Positions 22,009 to 36,783 of a DNA stretch of 64,000 nucleotides are shown here, one piece after another. Each line of letters starts with the position of its first letter. The stretch's first letter is position 1. The translations under genes were made by a program, and so were the position numbers. The notes under the pieces were generated by a model that made no database searches, was not told the DNA's origin, and saw only the letters and a program-made list of their open reading frames with translations. This DNA comes from Dolomedes plantarius (Eukaryota > Arthropoda > Arachnida > Araneae > Dolomedidae), in contig OU015490.1 in NCBI GenBank assembly GCA_907164885.2, positions 215,639,634-215,703,633 of the forward strand, written 5' to 3'.

Positions 22009-23733
22009 CAGTGGTACCTCCGAAAAGCGGACAGTCACGGGACCAAAAGTTTTGTTCGTTATTAGGAGGTGTCCTCTATTGGGAAGGACAACCTTTTTAT
22101 AAAAAAAACTTTTTGCACTTCTGTTTTAGATTTGATTGAAAATTACGGCTGCAATTTTAATTAAAAAAGAAAAATTAATTAGGTTTTTAAAGAAAAACTA
22201 CTATTTACTATTTTACCTTTTAATTGTGTGCTAAACCTTTTATCTTGCATTAAATAATCCCAAAATACAATAATATAGGAGTTAAATTATTTTAATTACT
22301 ACTGAAAAAATCTGTTAACAAAGTTTGATTTGTCTTTTTTACACAGTAAACCTGTTTTTCAAGGTGAATCTTCATAGGATTTAGCTTTGCTAGTCCTCCG
22401 GATCTTCATTGTTCAAAAAGAACTGTTCGAATTGTTCGCTGTATTTCAGTGCTTCCGAATTATCTTTGATTTTTCAGTCTTCCTTTGGCGATTCCTCATC
22501 ATCATCCTCTGAAATGGCCAGTGCTCCAGTGGTGTCCCGATGAATGAAATTGGAAGCACAGGTTTTCTTCCTCAATGGATAAATCGTCGTCGATCTTGAC
22601 ATACTATTCAACGCTGACATTTGAATCCAAATTGGCTACTAGATCCGCAAGTTCTTTTTCGCTTTTTTTTTCAGTAGTACTGTCAGTTGCCACTTCGCTT
22701 GTACTCAAAAATCCCTCCTTCTTAAAACATTTTTGAACTCACCCAGGTTCTACCTTTTTAAGGGCTGACGTAGTCCAGGAAATTGCATTCAAAACAAATA
22801 CCGATTTTGCCAATTCTTCGCTGGATTTGCAGGAGATAATCTGTGACAGCACATGTCTCAGAAGCAGCTTCCTGTATCGTACTTGAAAGCTGCGGATAAT
22901 TCCTTGACCAAGTGGCTGTAGCATCGAAGTGGTGTTAGTAGGCAAGAAAACTAAATTAACATTTTTGAGCTTTAAATAATCAGGATGGGAAGTAGCATTG
23001 TCCATGAACAGAACGATTTTTCTCGTTTGCTTTTTTATTTTGTTGTCTAACTCCACTAACCACTAAGTGTCCATTATCTAAGTGTCCATTATCTAAGTGG
23101 TCATCCGCGCTTTCTTATTTGACTTCCACAAAACACTAAGTTTTCGTAAATCAATGTTCTTGAAACATCTAGACTTCTTAGATTTTCCAATCACAACTGG
23201 AGTTTCGAAGCCTCCCAGCATGTTGCAACACAGCAAAAGAGTGATTCGCTCTTTTGAAATTTTCTCGCCACTACGTGTTTCATCCTTAAAACACGGGGTC
23301 TTGTCCGGAAGGAAGCGGTAAAAGAAGCCAGTCTCATCGGCATTGAAAGTATCTCTGTCATCATATCATTTAGACAAAAATTTAAGCTTTCCAATCCAAC
23401 CTGTTAATTCATTTGAATTTACAGATTTATCTTCTCCACAAATCTGTTTAAAAGATATGTTGTGACGTGTCCGGAAATTTTCCAGCCATCTATTTGAAAG
23501 TTCATTGTAAAGACGTATAAGCATATATTTTTAGCTTGCTTGTTGCAATAATTTTCAAATGTTTGCCAAAATAACTGAAACTTTTTCAACAATATCTGTC
23601 AGCTATTCGGACTGTCCGCTATCCAGAGGGAATAACATGGAATGTCCTATATAAAGGGACTGGGACTCGTAAAAATGTCCGTTAATTAGAGGTGTCCGCT
23701 ATTCGGGAGTGTCCGTTAATTGAGGTACCACTT
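22009..23733 (-). mobile_element. Tigger-1 (pogo superfamily) transposon
   Basis: Begins CAGTGGTACCTCCGAAAAGC and ends TTGAGGTACCACTT, flanked by TA (22007-22008 and 23734-23735). Internal inverted repeats (GTCCGTTAATTAGAGGTGTC and related) extend the termini. At 1.7 kb it is shorter than intact Tiggers (about 2.4 kb) because the N-terminal transposase region is lost. The first 12 bases are shared with the MITEs at 30712 and 33824. Confidence 0.9.
22400..23520 (-). pseudogene. Tigger-1 transposase (DDE_1), degenerate
   Basis: From 23506 downward the CENP-B-type DNA-binding region is partly readable (WLENFRTRHNISFK). The DDE domain follows in shifted frames: FNADETGFFYRFLPDKTP holds the first catalytic Asp, and LFMDNATSHP holds the second. 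The family signature FLPTNTTSMLQPLGQGIIRS ends a 105-codon frame at 22739-23056. An acidic C-terminal tail (SEDDDEES) lies near 22500. The first HTH domain is missing. The QPLGQG segment has Gly where Tiggers usually have Asp. Frameshifts and stops mark it as inactive. Confidence 0.85.
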
Positions 23734-23894
23734 TATATACATATAATATCCTTTGGCAATATTAGTTACTTTGCACACTATACAGGGTGTTTAAAAAAGA
23801 ATCACCCGATTTGAAATGAGTATATTATGAAATATATTAAACATAGGAACTTAAAGTTTATTTTATATTACATGGCTAAACATAAAGTTTTTTT

Positions 23895-23906
23895 ACAAAT
23901 CAAATT
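23895..23906. repeat. SINE target-site duplication
   Basis: ACAAATCAAATT, repeated exactly at 24134-24145. Confidence 0.85.
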
Positions 23907-24133
23907 TATTTTTTTCTAATGCGGAGTCACTTTTCGTCAAACATTCGCCTATACTACGCCGCAATTGTACTGCCCTTTTTTTCTGGGGGGGGCACCATGT
24001 AAGCGGACAGCATTACCCCCTATGAAGGGACGACGCAAACGGAGGCATTTTTCGTGCCTCGACGCCGGGATTCGATCCGAGCACCCTCAGCACCGAAAAC
24101 CAGCGCGCTGTACCACTGGACCGTCACAAGCCC
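23907..24133 (-). mobile_element. tRNA-derived SINE, family A, copy 2 (full length)
   Basis: Read from 24133 on the minus strand: a tRNA-like head with GGTCCAGTGGTACAGCGCGC and a perfect B-box-type GGATCGAATCCCG, then the body (TTCATAGGGGGTAATGCTGT), ending in a T-rich plus-strand (A-rich minus-strand) tail. The 12-bp flanking duplications support insertion by retroposition into the mariner remnant. Confidence 0.9.
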
Positions 24134-24138
24134 ACAAA

Positions 24139-24400
24139 TCAAATTAAAGATGCCCACCTTTGGAGGCAAGACATATGACTATACGGTAGGCAAATTCGTC
24201 CCAAACTTTTGAGAGCGTGTCTGCATACACTGCTTTCACGACTGTTATGAGTACACAGACAACCCGTGTCTTGGAATTGTTTAAACCATCGCCTAATGCT
24301 CTGAGAGGTAGGAACTTCAAAATACCAGGGTTTTGTCGATGAAAATCTCACTGAACTGTTGTTACGGACTCACACTTTGCAAAGCGCAGAACACAAAATT
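24139..24400 (-). pseudogene. mariner-type transposase, N- and C-terminal ends fused
   Basis: A helix-turn-helix segment (PTSQSIRRWFKQFQDTGCLC) typical of mariner-like DNA-binding domains is followed within about 20 codons by the C-terminal motif (DTLSKVWDEFAYRIVICLAS, in another frame). The DDE catalytic domain between them is absent. The N-terminal helix is preceded by CESVTTVQ-like sequence near 24370. Confidence 0.75.
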
Positions 24401-24586
24401 ATTTCTGTTGTGCAGTCGCCAACTTTACAAACACTGAAGTTACGGGCGAAGGAAGAGCGTTAGCGCTATTTGTTGACAACTGAGTGAAACTCGAGATTTC
24501 CTTCTTTCTGCCTATACATTATTCGATCAAAACGGATTAAAAAGATGAATAGTTATGATTTTTTAAATCGGATGATGAACACCCTG

Positions 24587-26198
<1,612 letters not shown>

Positions 26199-26220
26199 TA
26201 CATATATGTATATGTGTATG

Positions 26221-26285
<65 letters not shown>

Positions 26286-26286
26286 G
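26199..26286. repeat. Compound (TATG)n/(TA)n microsatellite
   Basis: Irregular TATG/TGTA units run into pure TA. Confidence 0.9.
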
Positions 26287-26418
26287 ACTGTTTCACTGTA
26301 TATATATTGAAATTAGAGTATATATGTGCTTCCCTCACATATTTAATGATTAAATATTGTCCTTTTTTAACTAGAACTGGTAAAAAATATTCCAACTTTT
26401 GATAAATATATATTTTAA

Positions 26419-26650
26419 GGCAGGCCTTGTGGCGTCCCTGTGGAAGAGCGCGCTGGTTTTCGGTGCTGAGGGTACTCAGATCGAATCCCGGAGTTGTGCG
26501 ACGAAAAATTCCTCCGTTCGTGTCGTCCCTTCATAGGGGGTAATGCTGCCCGCCTGTATGGTGCACTCACAATAAAATGGGCAGTATAACTGCGGCGTAG
26601 TAAGGGCGAATGTTCGATTACAAGTGCCTCCGCATTGGAGAAAAAAAATA
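26419..26650 (+). mobile_element. tRNA-derived SINE, family A, copy 3
   Basis: Plus-strand copy: head with GAAGAGCGCGCTGG and AGATCGAATCCCG (B-box-like), body TTCATAGGGGGTAATGCTGC and TGTATGGTGCACTCAC, and 3' end TGCCTCCGCATTGGAG followed by an A-run. Target duplications are unclear. The SINE lies 15 bp from the left end of Tc1-A. Confidence 0.88.
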
Positions 26651-26665
26651 TTTTAAAGCAATATA

Positions 26666-27881
26666 CACTCAAGAGCCAAAACATTATGACCACCTGTCAA
26701 TAACGAGTTGGCCCACCTTTGGCGCGCAACACAGCTTCAACCCGCCTTGGCATGGATGCCACAACTTGGTAGATGGCCGGAGACAGATTGTACCACATGT
26801 TTAAGCAACGGTCACGCAAATTCGAGATATTGCGAATTGGTGGTCTTTGAACTCTGAGCTGCCGTCCCATGACATCCGACATGTGTTCTATCGGATTGAG
26901 ATCTGGTGAGTTAGGCGGCCAGGAAATTAACTGGAATTCAGCATCATGTTCCTGCAACCACTCCAGCACAATTTTAGCTTTGTGACACGGGGCGTTGTCC
27001 TGTTGGAATATTCCATTTCCAGCTGGAAAAACAGAGGCCATGTAAGGGTGCAACTGGTCCGCAATGATGTTCAGATACCCTGTAGCATTCATGGTCTGCT
27101 CTACCACAACCATGGGTCCCAGAGACGCTCAAGAGAACGTCCCCCAAAGCATAATACTGCCACCGCCGGCCTGTGTATGACAAACTGTACATTGAGGAAG
27201 CAACAGTTTGTTTGGAAGACGGCGTATCCTGACACGGCCATCGGCGTGATGAATGGCAAACCATGATTCATCTGACCAGGCAACTCTCTCCCACTGATCC
27301 ATGGACCAGTCGCGATGTTCCCGGGCCCAGCGCAGGCGCAGTTGGCGATGACGCTTGGTCAGCAAAGGTACACGAGTGGGACGTTCGCTGCGTAGCCCCA
27401 TATCCAACAGTGTCCGCTGAACAGTGTGCTGCGATACTATTCTACTTGGCCCTGCATTGCATTGGGCTGTCAGCTGAGAAACTGTCTGGCTCCGATTTTG
27501 CTTCACCATGCGACACAGTCTCCGACGACCTTTTTCTTTGATAGCGTGTGGACGTCCAACACCATGTCGTCTACTGCTGGTTTCACTGTCATTCATCCAC
27601 TTTGCATAAGTACTAACAACTGTAGGTCTCGAACAACCCACGAGTCGTGCAGTTTCGGAAATACTTTTTTCCGAGCCTTCGAGCCATTACAATCTGCCCT
27701 CTATCAAAGTCACTTATTTCCGCAGCCTTTCCCATCACACACAGAAGTAAGTGAAAGAATGATTGTTCAGACTCTCCAGCAGCAGTAAATACCACTTCCA
27801 CCTGATCACGTGCCTTCCACGTCATCCAGGCGAATTCATTACAAAATGTAGGGGTGGTCATAATGTTTTGGCTCTTGAGTG
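26666..27881 (-). mobile_element. Tc1-A transposon, nearly intact
   Basis: A 1216-bp element with 29-bp terminal inverted repeats that match perfectly by eye (starting CACTCAAGAGCCAAAACATT), flanked by TA on each side. It has the usual length for Tc1-type elements with short termini. Its transposase has only two frame breaks, making it the best-preserved DNA transposon in the window. Confidence 0.95.
26697..27747 (-). pseudogene. Tc1-A transposase, two frameshifts
   Basis: The likely start is near 27747 (MGKAAEISDFDRGQIVMARR). A frameshift near 27660 lies in a T-run. The second paired-type helix-turn-helix (KQNRSQTVSQLTAQCN) and basic linker follow. The DDE catalytic triad is complete: WSDESWF, FQQDNAPCH and SPDLNPIEH, a DD34E arrangement. 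A second frameshift near 27120 follows GGGSIMLWGTFS, a conserved Tc1 motif. The stop lies after RAKGGPTRY at 26697. In Tc1 elements this enzyme cuts at TA sites and pastes the element elsewhere. Confidence 0.92.
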
Positions 27882-29183
<1,302 letters not shown>

Positions 29184-29960
29184 TTACGGGGCCCATTTTT
29201 CCGAAGTGCATTGAAGGTCGACTAGAGGTGATCGTGTGTCCCAACAAATCGCTCCACACACTGTCACACCTTGTGTAATCGCAGTATGCCTCTCGACAAC
29301 AAATGCCGGATCGGACCGCTGGCCTGGCCGCCAGAACACGCGTATGCGCTGGTCATCAGCATTAAGATTGAATCCGGATTCATCGCTGAAAATCACACGC
29401 CTGCAGTCGGTCACTCTCCAGCTTGCCCGAGGTCGGCAAAAATCCAATCGGCACTGCCTATGATGTAGGGTCAGTGATAGGCGTCTTAATGGACGTCGCC
29501 TCCTTATACCTGTGTTGGCCAGTCGTCTCCAAATGGTTTCCCTTGATACCGCCGGACACCTGGAGTGTGGTAAATGGCGTCGGACCGATTCTAGCGACAT
29601 GGTTGGTGAGGACGTGGCCGCTGTTATGATTGAGCGATCCTCGTTCGCATTTGTATTCCTGACCCTCCGCGACGGTAGATTATCCCTTCCGTGATCCATT
29701 ATTGCCAACACCGAACAACTATCATATCTCTCCGTCCGAGGTGGCAGCCGATACACCTGTTAGACCAACCTGCTTCTCATAGGCCTACTGTACGCCCCCT
29801 CCCAGAGTCTGGCAATTGTTCGTATTGTCGCCAGTTACGTTTCAGAGGCATTTCTAGTCACAATACCGTCCATCCATGTCGACAGATTTGTATGAATAAC
29901 CCTATGGCACGAGCAATCATGCTTTTAAACTCTCCCAGCTGCGCATCTCATATGCGCATA
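29184..29960 (-). pseudogene. Tc1-B transposase fragment, C-terminus lost
   Basis: A 190-codon minus-strand frame (29184-29756) contains the second HTH region (SPTMSLESVRRHLPHSRCP, ETIWRRLANTGI) and the first catalytic Asp in VIFSDESGFNL, followed by RVFWRPGQR and GVTVCGAICWDTRSPLV. It stops after LQCTSEKWAP, before the second Asp and the Glu. Upstream, decayed frames to about 29960 hold the first HTH. No terminal inverted repeats were found. It is GC-richer than its surroundings and distinct from Tc1-A. Confidence 0.85.
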
Positions 29961-30583
29961 GCACGCTTACCCTTGTCTCATTGGCTTCGAAACTTTAATC
30001 ATTTGAATATCTCTTACAAGACTACATTCCTGCCAAGTTTCGTGATAGTTGCCGGATCTCTTGTGGTGTATATATTTGTTTGTGATAGAGTCTATATATA
30101 TATATATGACAGACTTCGTTGTCATAAAATTAATTAAAGAAATGCAACCGGGCACTGCAATGAGGATTCACGACATAGTTCCATTAACTGGTTTTTATTC
30201 CATTCCTTTTTTTCCAGAGCTCCGACAAAGTTCAGCGCACCACCCCATTTAAAATCTCTGATGAAGACGTACCTGTTACCTCTCTTAAACTTAAATGCCG
30301 ACTAACTAGATTTTCTTTGTTAAAATCCCGTGCATTCTTTCCGCTGATTCATCATCGAATGTTCCTCACATTTCTCTTATGTAACTCTTTATGTAACTTG
30401 CTCCTGCCGAAAAATATCTCTTTTCTGAACAGTATCCGTCTAGTGGCGACCCCTATTGTTATTTTTTGCTATTAACAACCCTTCTACTTTTATGGCGAAC
30501 TTTCGTGAGTTAATAATTTTTGATTATATCTTCCCTTTTTTCCTAACAAAAGCCCCCCTATATTTTAGTTTTATGTTTTTCCT

Positions 30584-31631
<1,048 letters not shown>

Positions 31632-32616
31632 AGATTTTATTTTTTTTATTTATTTATTTATTTTTTTAAATCGCCATATAATCTTAAGTGTCTTTCTCTT
31701 TGACTATCGAAAATAGATAAAAAGTGGCATATGTATGTAAAAATTACTTGATTTTTGCCCATTTTTAAAGATAGATTTTAAAAAATAGATTAGGGCTTTT
31801 ACTATGTACTACTCAGCTCTTCCGTTTACCTCTTGCTGATTTTGTTTGATAAAATTATCTTCTTAACAAATATTGTACATTAATTTCCAACACAAAATAT
31901 GTTAATTAGCCGCTTATTAGTTTTTATGACGGTAAAAAGAAAACTATTACGCAATAACTGACACTCATTGGAAGATGAATGCAGCAATGCCCAAGAAAAA
32001 GAAAGAAAAAAATTATTAATGACTGCTTATAAATGAAGAGGTAATCATCGATATTACCTTCGTATTTCTCTGATAATTACTGTGAAGATTCTCAATTTGT
32101 GACGTCCTTTTCCCTTTCATCTATTCTAGATAATCATCAAAATAATTATCCTTTATTATTCACTGAGTTCAAATGGAAAGCTTCAATTCATTAGGTTAAA
32201 TAAATATGAAATTCCACCTTGAAAATTTCGAATGCCAGAAAATTCACTGACGTACACAGGTGTTTGTTTCCATTGACTTCTTACTAGCACTTTCACCGTC
32301 ATTCTTAATGAATCTGCCTTAAAAGGAATTGTGCTAATGAAAATAAAAATTCTCGGTATTTGATGGTTTTAGATAACTGTAAACAGTGCCACTTGACTTT
32401 GACTAACTCTCGGTGAAAGATATCGTCATTGTTTGCTGAGTTTAGATAACTCCTCTGAAATAATAGGAAATATTTTTCATTTTTATTTTGACATTAAAGC
32501 AGCTATAGTATGTCTTGGAGAATGCTATGGGTTGATACTTAAGGGAACGGTGGACGTGAAAATTAATTTATTTTTTTACGTTTTATGTTAGAGATATTTA
32601 ATTTTGTACATGCATA
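31632..32616. other. Unassigned; TTAA MITE-like end at 32549
   Basis: Mostly AT-rich. At 32549-32573, CTTAAGGGAACGGTGGACG resembles the terminus of the MITE at 57897 (TTAAGGGGATGGTGGAC). No matching right end was found. Confidence 0.35.
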
Positions 32617-33290
32617 CAAGGTTATAAGGAAAACATCGTCTGATTACAAAATTTAATATTTTCCATAACTACAAGCAGAAAATAAATTATAATTAATATG
32701 TCATTGGAAAGGGAAAATGTTAGCATTTTTTTCACAGGCGTTCGATATGACTTCCTATAATCACCTGTAAAATATTATTCCGAAATGCCATTTCTTGCCA
32801 AACACATTGTAATGTTTCACTATTAACTGTTTGTAAAGCCTCTCAAATGCGTTGTTTAAGTTCGGGCACGCTTGTTGGTAAAGGTGGTATGAGCACAAAA
32901 TCTTTGACATATCCCCAAAGGAAGATGATTTGGTCCTACGAAGCTACCCTCCTAGGTCACCGGACTGAACCCCATGCGACTTCTTTCTTTGGGGGATATG
33001 TCAAAGATCTTGTGTTCATGCCACCTTTGCCTACAAGCGTGCCCGAACTTAAACAACGCATTCGTGAGGCTTTACAAACAGTTAATAGTGAAACATTATA
33101 ACATTTTTCGCAAGAAATGGCATATCACAATGATGTTTTACGGCTGACTAAAGGATGTCATATCGAACACCTGTGACAAAAGAATTTAATTTTTTTCCTT
33201 TACAATAACATATATTAATTATAATTTTCTATTCGTAATTATGGAAAATAATAAAATTTGTAATCGGAAGATTCTTTCCTGATAATCCTG
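32617..33290. mobile_element. Foldback element 2, inverted mariner 3' ends
   Basis: The left arm (about 32617-32920) is the reverse complement of the right arm (about 32995-33290). For example TTGTTTAAGTTCGGGCACGC at 32855 pairs with GCGTGCCCGAACTTAAACAA at 33038. The centre (32921-32994) is single copy. The outer ends resemble CAGGATTATCAGGAAAG with adjacent TA. Both arms derive from a mariner transposase 3' end. Confidence 0.85.
32925..33101 (+). pseudogene. mariner-type transposase C-terminal fragment
   Basis: In plus-strand frames the segment around 32950-33100 matches mariner C-termini: HRTEPHATSFFGGYVKDLVF is a variant of the family's SPDLTPCDFFLWGYVKD, and LKQRIREALQTVNSETL precedes the stop. 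The rest of the transposase is absent. The same coding strand is present inverted in the left arm. Confidence 0.8.
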
Positions 33291-33823
33291 TATATTTCAC
33301 CACAAGTATAGAAATTACCTTAAAAGAAATTTTCAGTTTTAATATAATTTCAAGATTTTTAAAAGAATTAACATTTATAAACAAAATTTTTAACTGCTGA
33401 AGAGGAGAGCCCTGTAATAAATTCCTGGGATTAAGAGGTTTTTTTTTTATTTAATAGTAGCTATTTGCCCGGCGTTGCCCGGGTATTTATTTATCCCAAA
33501 TTTTTTATTACACAGAAAAAGGAATGGATTCTACCTATAGTGTAAAATCTAAGTAATTTAATTTATAGGTTTTTAATAGTAAATACAGTATACAAATGAT
33601 AAAATAAAATTACAAATTCACTATTATTAATTTAACTCAAAACTTAATTATAAACAACATTTTTAGTTTCCTATATTCCTCTCAGTCACTACAAAAAATA
33701 TGGACTCGACACTAATCTCGCTCAGTTTGGACTATTTTTACCCCTTCTCCACCCTCTCCCACACCAATGGTGATGGGAGGCTGTACTTGCACTTAAACGG
33801 CATCGGGAGGGCCCTATTCATCT
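33291..33823 (-). other. Mostly unassigned; possible Helitron-type 3' end at 33457-33485
   Basis: Reverse-complemented, 33485 down to 33457 reads ACCCGGGCAACGCCGGGCAA then ATAGCTACT. This is a hairpin followed by a CTRR-like terminus with one mismatch (CTAC), the pattern of Helitron 3' ends. No 5' end was identified. The segment 33700-33820 has no recognisable content. Confidence 0.35.
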
Positions 33824-34476
33824 CCTCGACTTACGAGATTACTTCGTTCCATGACGGAGCTCGTAACTCGAAATACTCGTATCTCGAATCAATTTTCCCC
33901 ATTGAAATGAATAGAAATGCCATTAATTCGTTCCGGGTTCCTGCAAAACTACGCAATATTTTGTTACATGTTTTTAAATAAGAAAAAAGTGCTTATAAAT
34001 TATGCACATTGTATAAAAATACAATACAATAGAATGTACTGCAGTAAACTTGTTTTATTAAGTGTAATGTACAACATTTACCTTGCAGATCAGATTTGAA
34101 GATACTGATGGAAGAGGAGCAGAAAGGCTGAACTAAATAATTAAATCTTATTCGTTGATTTTTGACGAAGGTCATTCCCTGCCCTAGACCTCACTGGGGT
34201 TCCAATGTGGAGAAGGGAATTGAAGTTATTTCTCTGTAAGAGATGTTTGATGCTGTTCGGTTTCGGACGGCGACTCACGTGTGGCCAGATCAAGCTGCCA
34301 CGGGTGATAGTTGTTGAGTGATAATCTCTCGGTTTAAGACCGGATAGTAGTCTCTCGGTTTAAGACGGGATAGTATCTGAAGCTTGCTCGTAACCCGAAT
34401 TATAGCTCGTAACTTGAAGCAAAAAATCTACCGAGAGAATGCTCGTATCTCGAAAAACTGGTAAGTCGAGGTACCA

Positions 34477-34479
<3 letters not shown>
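33824..34479. mobile_element. Tigger MITE B, left tip lost
   Basis: Begins CTCGACTTACGAG (lacking the first nine bases CAGTGGTAC) and ends GGTAAGTCGAGGTACCACTG at a TA. Ends and internal motifs (TCGTATCTCGAATCAATTTT, CATTAATTCGTTCCG) match Tigger MITE A. The middle differs in length. Confidence 0.88.

Positions 34480-34515
<36 letters not shown>
34480..34515. repeat. (TA)n tract split by Gypsy-2
   Basis: TA tract between Tigger MITE B and the left LTR. It continues beyond the right LTR at 40385. Confidence 0.95.
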
Positions 34516-34522
<7 letters not shown>

Positions 34523-35007
34523 CCATAGCAATAGGCATCGTTGGAACAGTTGATATTGGAATACCTGTAAAGGAATTCTTGGGACGCAGTAAACAGGCGA
34601 CTGGGTTAACACAGCTTTATTGACGTTTTTTATGTAGTTTCCCCATAGGAAGGGAGCTAGACTTTGTGATACATATTATATGTACAATCATTATCAAGAA
34701 GAGCGCGGCTTCATGCCGTGTTCACATGTTATATCGGTAACATACAGAAGACTTGGTGTAAGCAATAATCCCTATGACGCTATGTTACGTCATGGACTAG
34801 GGCGTGTCCGATGATTCTTATCGGTTCAGTCTCCCTAGACGGTCGCTGTTCTAAGTCTATCAGGATATTTCTCTGTCTATAGGGGAACGAAGGGATTAAC
34901 TACTGCAAACTTTAAGAGCTATTATATCATTAGAAATGGAATAAATTATGTTTTATAGGAATATAGACAAGTCAGATAATTAATATAAAAATTATTTTTA
35001 TATTACA
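34516..35007 (-). repeat. Gypsy-2 3' LTR
   Basis: TG...CA termini (plus-strand TGAAATACC...TATTACA). On the minus strand it contains an AATAAA signal (plus TTTATT near 34617) and, near 34785, TTACGTCA, a CRE/ATF-like site. Lying next to the polypurine tract, it is the 3' LTR. Confidence 0.95.
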
Positions 35008-35018
35008 TCCCCCCCTCA
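35008..35018 (-). promoter_or_regulatory. Gypsy-2 polypurine tract
   Basis: GAGGGGGGGA on the minus strand directly abuts the LTR start TGTAATA. It is the expected primer for plus-strand DNA synthesis in LTR elements. Confidence 0.8.
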
Positions 35019-35488
35019 AAGAAAAAGAAATTCCCCATGTCAAAGAAAAACAGAAAAAAATTAATTTACCTATTCTGACAATTTAAAACTTGTATACACC
35101 AACTCTTCTGTGTACAAAACTAACATTCAAATCTCTGAATGCTCACTTATAAAATTTTTAACAACAAACTTTGCATAATATTCTCTCCAATTTCAATATT
35201 CTTTGCAAGTTCAACATAAAAATCGCAACGTATACTACAAAAAACACAATACAATATAAAAATATAAGACGTCTTGAAGAAAAAAAAAACATGTGGTAAC
35301 AAGTGGTAACAACCATGGTTGTTTTGTTTTTTGGCTTATACAGTCTTTTGCAGAGAAATTATTGTCCTTTCACTGCTGAGCCAAATAAAAATGAATACAA
35401 ATGCACTATGAAAAAAAATTGCAATACAACAATACGTAAAAAAAATACAACCCTATAATAATATACAAACATACATACTTTATTTACA
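35019..35488 (-). other. Gypsy-2 3' untranslated region
   Basis: AT-rich sequence between the integrase stop and the polypurine tract. No env-like frame is present. Confidence 0.6.
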
Positions 35489-36781
35489 TTATTCATGACT
35501 CAGTTTTAATTTTTCTGGTGCATGGTATTTTCGTAACTTCGAAACATGCACAACTTCGGAAGATTCTTGAGAGTGGGTATTTTTCTTATTAATTTCATAA
35601 TTAACGTCAGAAATTTTGTTAAGGATTTTATAAGGACCACTGAAAACTGGAGACAGTTTCCTAGTATTAGGGTATTTAAATTCTTCATAAATGACTGACT
35701 CATTAGGTGTAAATTGTATATCCACAAATCTAGCATCGTAATGTATTTTATTCCTTTCATGGTAATGTTTTGTTCTCTGAACTGCTATTTTTCTCGCCTC
35801 TTCAACAGGAGGATAAATACTTTCCTTTAACGGATTTGTATATGGAATTGTGCCATACATTAAATAGGCTGGTGGAAATTTAGTAACGGAATGGGGGGTC
35901 AAGTTGTATTCGTGAGTTACTTCCTTTAGTAATTTAGGCCATGGAACTTTTGTAGATGATTCATTAATTTTACATTTTAAACGTGTGATTATTGTTTGGC
36001 CTAATCTCTCCACTTTACCATTAGTTTCTGGTCTGTGTGCTGTAGTCAATAGTTGTTTAACGTTATAATGCTTAAGAAATTTTTTAAAATGAGAAGATGT
36101 GAAAGCTGGATTTCTATCACTTAAGATACTCTTTGGCACTTGAATTTGAAAAATTTGGTTTAGGAAGTTAGTGTAAGTTTCTGTTGTAATTGTCTTTGAA
36201 GCAAAAGCCCATATAAATCGAGTGTGATGGTCAATAATTAACGTCAGGTATTTTTTAGTTGAATTGTAATGGTTAAGGCCACCCACACTATCAATTGCAA
36301 TCAAGTCAAATGACTTGTCAACCGGAGGCATTGATTGCAAAAGTCCAAATCTTTTTTGTCGAGGTTTTTTATTTACTTGACATGTATGACAATGTTTAGT
36401 AAAATTACTAATATCAGAAGTTATATTTTGCCAATAATAAACAGGGGTGAGCAAATTAATTGTTTTTTGAATACCTGGATGGCCTAATTTTTCATGTGCA
36501 ATTTTGAGTAATTTCAGTCTTAAAGAAAAAGGTACTACAATCTTTGTAAACCCTTTTTTACGAAGGCATAAAACATTGTTAATTTCGACAAACTTTCCAG
36601 TTAAATTGTCATTTTTTTGAGCCTCGGTAATTTCACTCAACTGCAAGAGATGTGATACCTGAGTTTCAACATTGCTTACAATAACATCATTGTGTACATT
36701 GTTATCTGGTACAGCACGAGAGAGCATATCTGCTTCGATGTTTGTGGTGCCCTTTGTATATTTAATATCATATTCATACAT
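35489..36781 (-). pseudogene. Gypsy-2 integrase, with the last residues of RNase H
   Basis: A 430-codon frame. Residues 3-22 are the end of RNase H (YDIKYTKGTTNIEADMLSR). The integrase follows complete: zinc domain H-X4-H (HEKLGH) and CX2C (CHTC) near residues 93-135; catalytic Asp in LIAIDSVGG; Asp in SILSDRNPAF; Glu in NGKVERLGQT; and a GPY/F-type module near FSGPYKIL. All DDE residues are present, so this part of the polyprotein looks intact. The frame opens at ATG 36781 only because of the deletion junction just upstream. Whether the start is used is unknown. Confidence 0.9.
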
Positions 36782-36783
36782 AC

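Larger units (their letters stand above)
23783..24586 (-). mobile_element. Internally deleted mariner-type element carrying a SINE
   Basis: Left end CAGGGTGTTTAAAAAAGAAT and right end GATGATGAACACCCTG, flanked by TA (23781-23782 and 24587-24588). The transposase has lost its catalytic middle. A family A SINE with its own 12-bp target duplications sits inside at 23895-24145. Without the SINE and one target repeat the element would be about 565 bp. Confidence 0.85.
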
